Assembly (NCBI RefSeq): GCF_004135975.1
Contig: NZ_CP026538.1
Location: forward strand, 3,286,001-3,350,000
Direction of reading: 5' to 3'
Length of the DNA: 64,000 nt
From: Solidesulfovibrio carbinolicus
Lineage (GTDB): Bacteria; Desulfobacterota; Desulfovibrionia; Desulfovibrionales; Desulfovibrionaceae
Below are positions 62,142 to 64,000 of the stretch, one piece after another. The notes beneath the pieces were generated by a model. It did no database searches. It saw only the letters and a list, made by a program, of their open reading frames with translations, and had not been told where the DNA came from. The position numbers were made by a program, and so were the translations under genes. Within the stretch, counting starts at the first letter, position 1, and each line of letters begins with the position of its first letter.

Positions 62142-63899
62142 CTATTGCTTCTTTTCCTTGTGGCAACCGGCGCAGTCCGTGGCGGCAGGCACGGGCTTGG
62201 CGCCCGGAGCCTTGCTGACGACCTTGCCCTCGATGCCCATTGCCTTGTGACAGCCCATGCACTGGTTGTGGTAGGCGGCCTTGAGCGCCGGACGGGCGGA
62301 GGCGGTAGTCGTTTCGACGGCCTGGTGGCAGTTGCCGCAACGCGGCGGCGTCTTCGAGGCCGGGCTGTTGTGGTGGCAGCCCTGGCACACGGCGGCGTCG
62401 GTGGCGTGGAAGGCCCCGGCCAGCTTGCTGTCCTTCATGCCGTCGAGCATGGCCTGGACGATCTGGCGGTGGGGCAGGACCGACGGCTCGTAGTCCTTGG
62501 ACAGGGACCCGATGGTCACGGTCTGGGGGATGTCCTCGACCGGGAAGGTCGTGGTCACGTCGCGCTTGCCGGCCAGCAGCTTCTTGGCCAGGTCGGCTTC
62601 GGCGGCGGCGGTGTCGGCGCTGGCCGGCTTGGCCATCATGGAGGTCATGGCCTCCTGCAGGGCGGCGTCGCCGGGCACGTGGCAGGAACCGCACTTGTCC
62701 ACCCCGCCGATGCCCTTGGGCATGGGGTCGTGGCAGCCGGCGCACTCGGGCTTTTTCTGGGCCACGGCGTGGCAACCGGCGCAGCTCTGGGTCGCGCCGA
62801 CGTTGTGCATCGCGCCTTCCAGGGTCACGAATCCGCCTTCCTTCACGCCGGCCGGGGTGTGGCACTTGGCCGAACAGGAGGACAGGGCGGCGTGGTGGCA
62901 GGACACGCAGGTCTCGCTCTTGGCTTCGTGGTACTTGTGGTCAAAGGGCACGGCGGGCATGCCGGCATAGGGCTTGCCCGGAGTGGCCATGGAGGTCTGG
63001 ACGGCGGCCGGACGCACCATGACGTAGTCGGGCTGGCCGCGCTTGATGCGCAGGTCCGCGCCCTGGGGAACTTTCTTTAAGGACGTCTCGGCGATGGCCT
63101 TCTGATCCAGGGGGCCATGGCAGCCGGCGCAGGTGACCGGGCCGGTGGGCACGTCCTTGCCGGCGGCGGCCGCGGCCTTGTGGCAGGTCACGCATTCGCC
63201 GTGGGCGGCCAGGCGCAGGGAGCGGATCTCCTTGGGCTGGCGGTTTTCCACCACGGTGGTCGTCTCGCCGTGGCAGTACGAGCAGGAACCGGGGACCTCT
63301 TCCGGCTTGGGCGCGGGAACGGTCTTGCCGGTCTTCTCGCTGAAGATGTGGTGACAGGCGCCGCACTTGTTGTCGGCTTTTTCCTGGGTGGCGGCGTGGC
63401 GGTAATGCAGCCGCTTGTCCACGACCAGGGGCTGCCAGTTGGAGGCCACGTCAGGCGTGGCGTTGTGGCAGCCTTTGCACTGGACGTCGGTGGGGCCGGT
63501 CTTCTGGCCGGCGGCCGCCATGTCCTTGTGACAGCTGATGCAGTTGTTGTGGTAGTTGTCGCGCAGCTTCTCGCCGGATACAGGCTTGCCCTGGCTCATG
63601 TATCCGAGCTGCATCACGCCGTCCTTGTCGGACAGGTGACAGGTGCCGCACTCTTTCTTGTAAAAGTCTTTCTGCTTGCCCAAAGCCGTGGTGTGCTTGT
63701 CGTGCAAAAACGCCACGGTGGGTTGCGACAATTTGCCGTAGGCCTTCATTGCATCGATGGTGACGATGTCGGCCCGCTGCTTGTCGCTGACCGGCTGGGC
63801 GGCGGTGGCCCGGCCCATCGGCAAAGCGGACAAGCCGCCAATGCCGCAAATGGCCAGGACGGCCAGCAGCTGTCTCATGCGCCGTTTTCCGTTTTTCAT
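62142..63899 (-). CDS. hmcA: High-molecular-weight 16-haem cytochrome c HmcA (585 aa)
   Basis: A Sec signal peptide ([19 protein letters not shown]) is followed by 15 CXXCH motifs and one CXXXCH (CSAKCH), giving 16 covalent haems, the number known for D. vulgaris HmcA. Many scattered extra histidines can serve as sixth ligands. Periplasmic; receives electrons from hydrogenases through type I cytochrome c3 and donates to HmcB. ATG 63899 follows GAAGAAGG; longer in-frame starts upstream lack a signal peptide at the right distance. First gene of the hmc operon; its promoter lies in the last ~100 bases of the window or beyond. Confidence 0.96.
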   Translation of the reverse strand: MKNGKRRMRQLLAVLAICGIGGLSALPMGRATAAQPVSDKQRADIVTIDAMKAYGKLSQPTVAFLHDKHTTALGKQKDFYKKECGTCHLSDKDGVMQLGYMSQGKPVSGEKLRDNYHNNCISCHKDMAAAGQKTGPTDVQCKGCHNATPDVASNWQPLVVDKRLHYRHAATQEKADNKCGACHHIFSEKTGKTVPAPKPEEVPGSCSYCHGETTTVVENRQPKEIRSLRLAAHGECVTCHKAAAAAGKDVPTGPVTCAGCHGPLDQKAIAETSLKKVPQGADLRIKRGQPDYVMVRPAAVQTSMATPGKPYAGMPAVPFDHKYHEAKSETCVSCHHAALSSCSAKCHTPAGVKEGGFVTLEGAMHNVGATQSCAGCHAVAQKKPECAGCHDPMPKGIGGVDKCGSCHVPGDAALQEAMTSMMAKPASADTAAAEADLAKKLLAGKRDVTTTFPVEDIPQTVTIGSLSKDYEPSVLPHRQIVQAMLDGMKDSKLAGAFHATDAAVCQGCHHNSPASKTPPRCGNCHQAVETTTASARPALKAAYHNQCMGCHKAMGIEGKVVSKAPGAKPVPAATDCAGCHKEKKQ

Positions 63900-64000
63900 A
63901 CCTTCTTCGACCCTCTGCTTACGTGTTGCTTTCGCCCTTCCCCAGGTTGGCAATAGACGTACTGCTCCTGCCCTCGCACCTCCCTTGGCCCGCGGTCAAA

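Overview
The window is GC-rich chromosomal DNA of a dissimilatory sulfate reducer of the Desulfovibrionaceae. The best evidence is a complete hmcABCDEF transmembrane redox operon (16-haem cytochrome HmcA) and a periplasmic [FeFe] hydrogenase hydAB whose H-cluster cysteines fall at residues 178, 234, 378 and 382, the numbering known from Desulfovibrio vulgaris. The gene content would fit a Solidesulfovibrio or Desulfovibrio magneticus type genome, but the genus is inference. No rRNA, tRNA, CRISPR array, insertion sequence or prophage was seen.

Layout. 1-13.4 kb holds a PTS EIIC-like/EAL fusion cut by the window edge, a LOG-like Rossmann protein, an HDOD protein, a lone Flp-type pilin with two unknown genes, a LysM protein, a formyltransferase-like protein, an ATGA-coupled pair (Tat-exported DUF362 protein and cyclase-like alpha-barrel protein), a receiver-Hpt protein and a secreted MsrA-MsrB fusion. 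13.6-26.7 kb is dominated by two-component proteins around a sulfide:quinone reductase-like flavoprotein with a DUF1641 partner; it ends with a sensor kinase carrying a c-type haem motif. 26.6-38.8 kb is a glycan region: a GT39-like membrane glycosyltransferase, then a co-directional run encoding a glycoside hydrolase/GT2 fusion, an ABC exporter, a glycosyltransferase, a secreted glycoside hydrolase, GalE and a ComFB-like protein, behind a good sigma-54 promoter candidate. 39-39.6 kb is an AT-rich orphan gene. 39.7-44.8 kb is a minus-strand signalling block: NtrC-type activator, kinase, Hpt protein, kinase. 44.8-53.6 kb holds rsmI, a CoA-disulfide reductase/rhodanese fusion, hydAB, and an ATGA-coupled ABC/metal-permease/DUF1980 operon. 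54-64 kb, all minus strand, is hmcABCDEF followed by a universal stress protein, a lone receiver and a receiver-PAS-PAS-kinase.

How it fits together. HydAB oxidises hydrogen in the periplasm, HmcA accepts electrons through the cytochrome c network and HmcB-F pass them across or into the membrane; the SQR-like and CoADR-rhodanese enzymes act in sulfide/polysulfide chemistry. Near-identical signalling modules (lone receiver plus receiver-PAS-PAS-kinase with an SHGVKG H-box) sit beside both the hmc and the SQR-like operons, suggesting a shared redox-sensing logic. The NtrC-type activator at 39.7-41.1 kb lies just downstream of the glycan run with its sigma-54 candidate.

Non-coding structure. 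A family of hairpin elements with a constant GCCTCCGGCGGCC box and variable but self-complementary stems sits 6-26 bases after stop codons, reading away from the gene. A near-perfect 77-base hairpin lies at 53.84 kb. Positions were read by eye; promoter and operator calls are candidates only.
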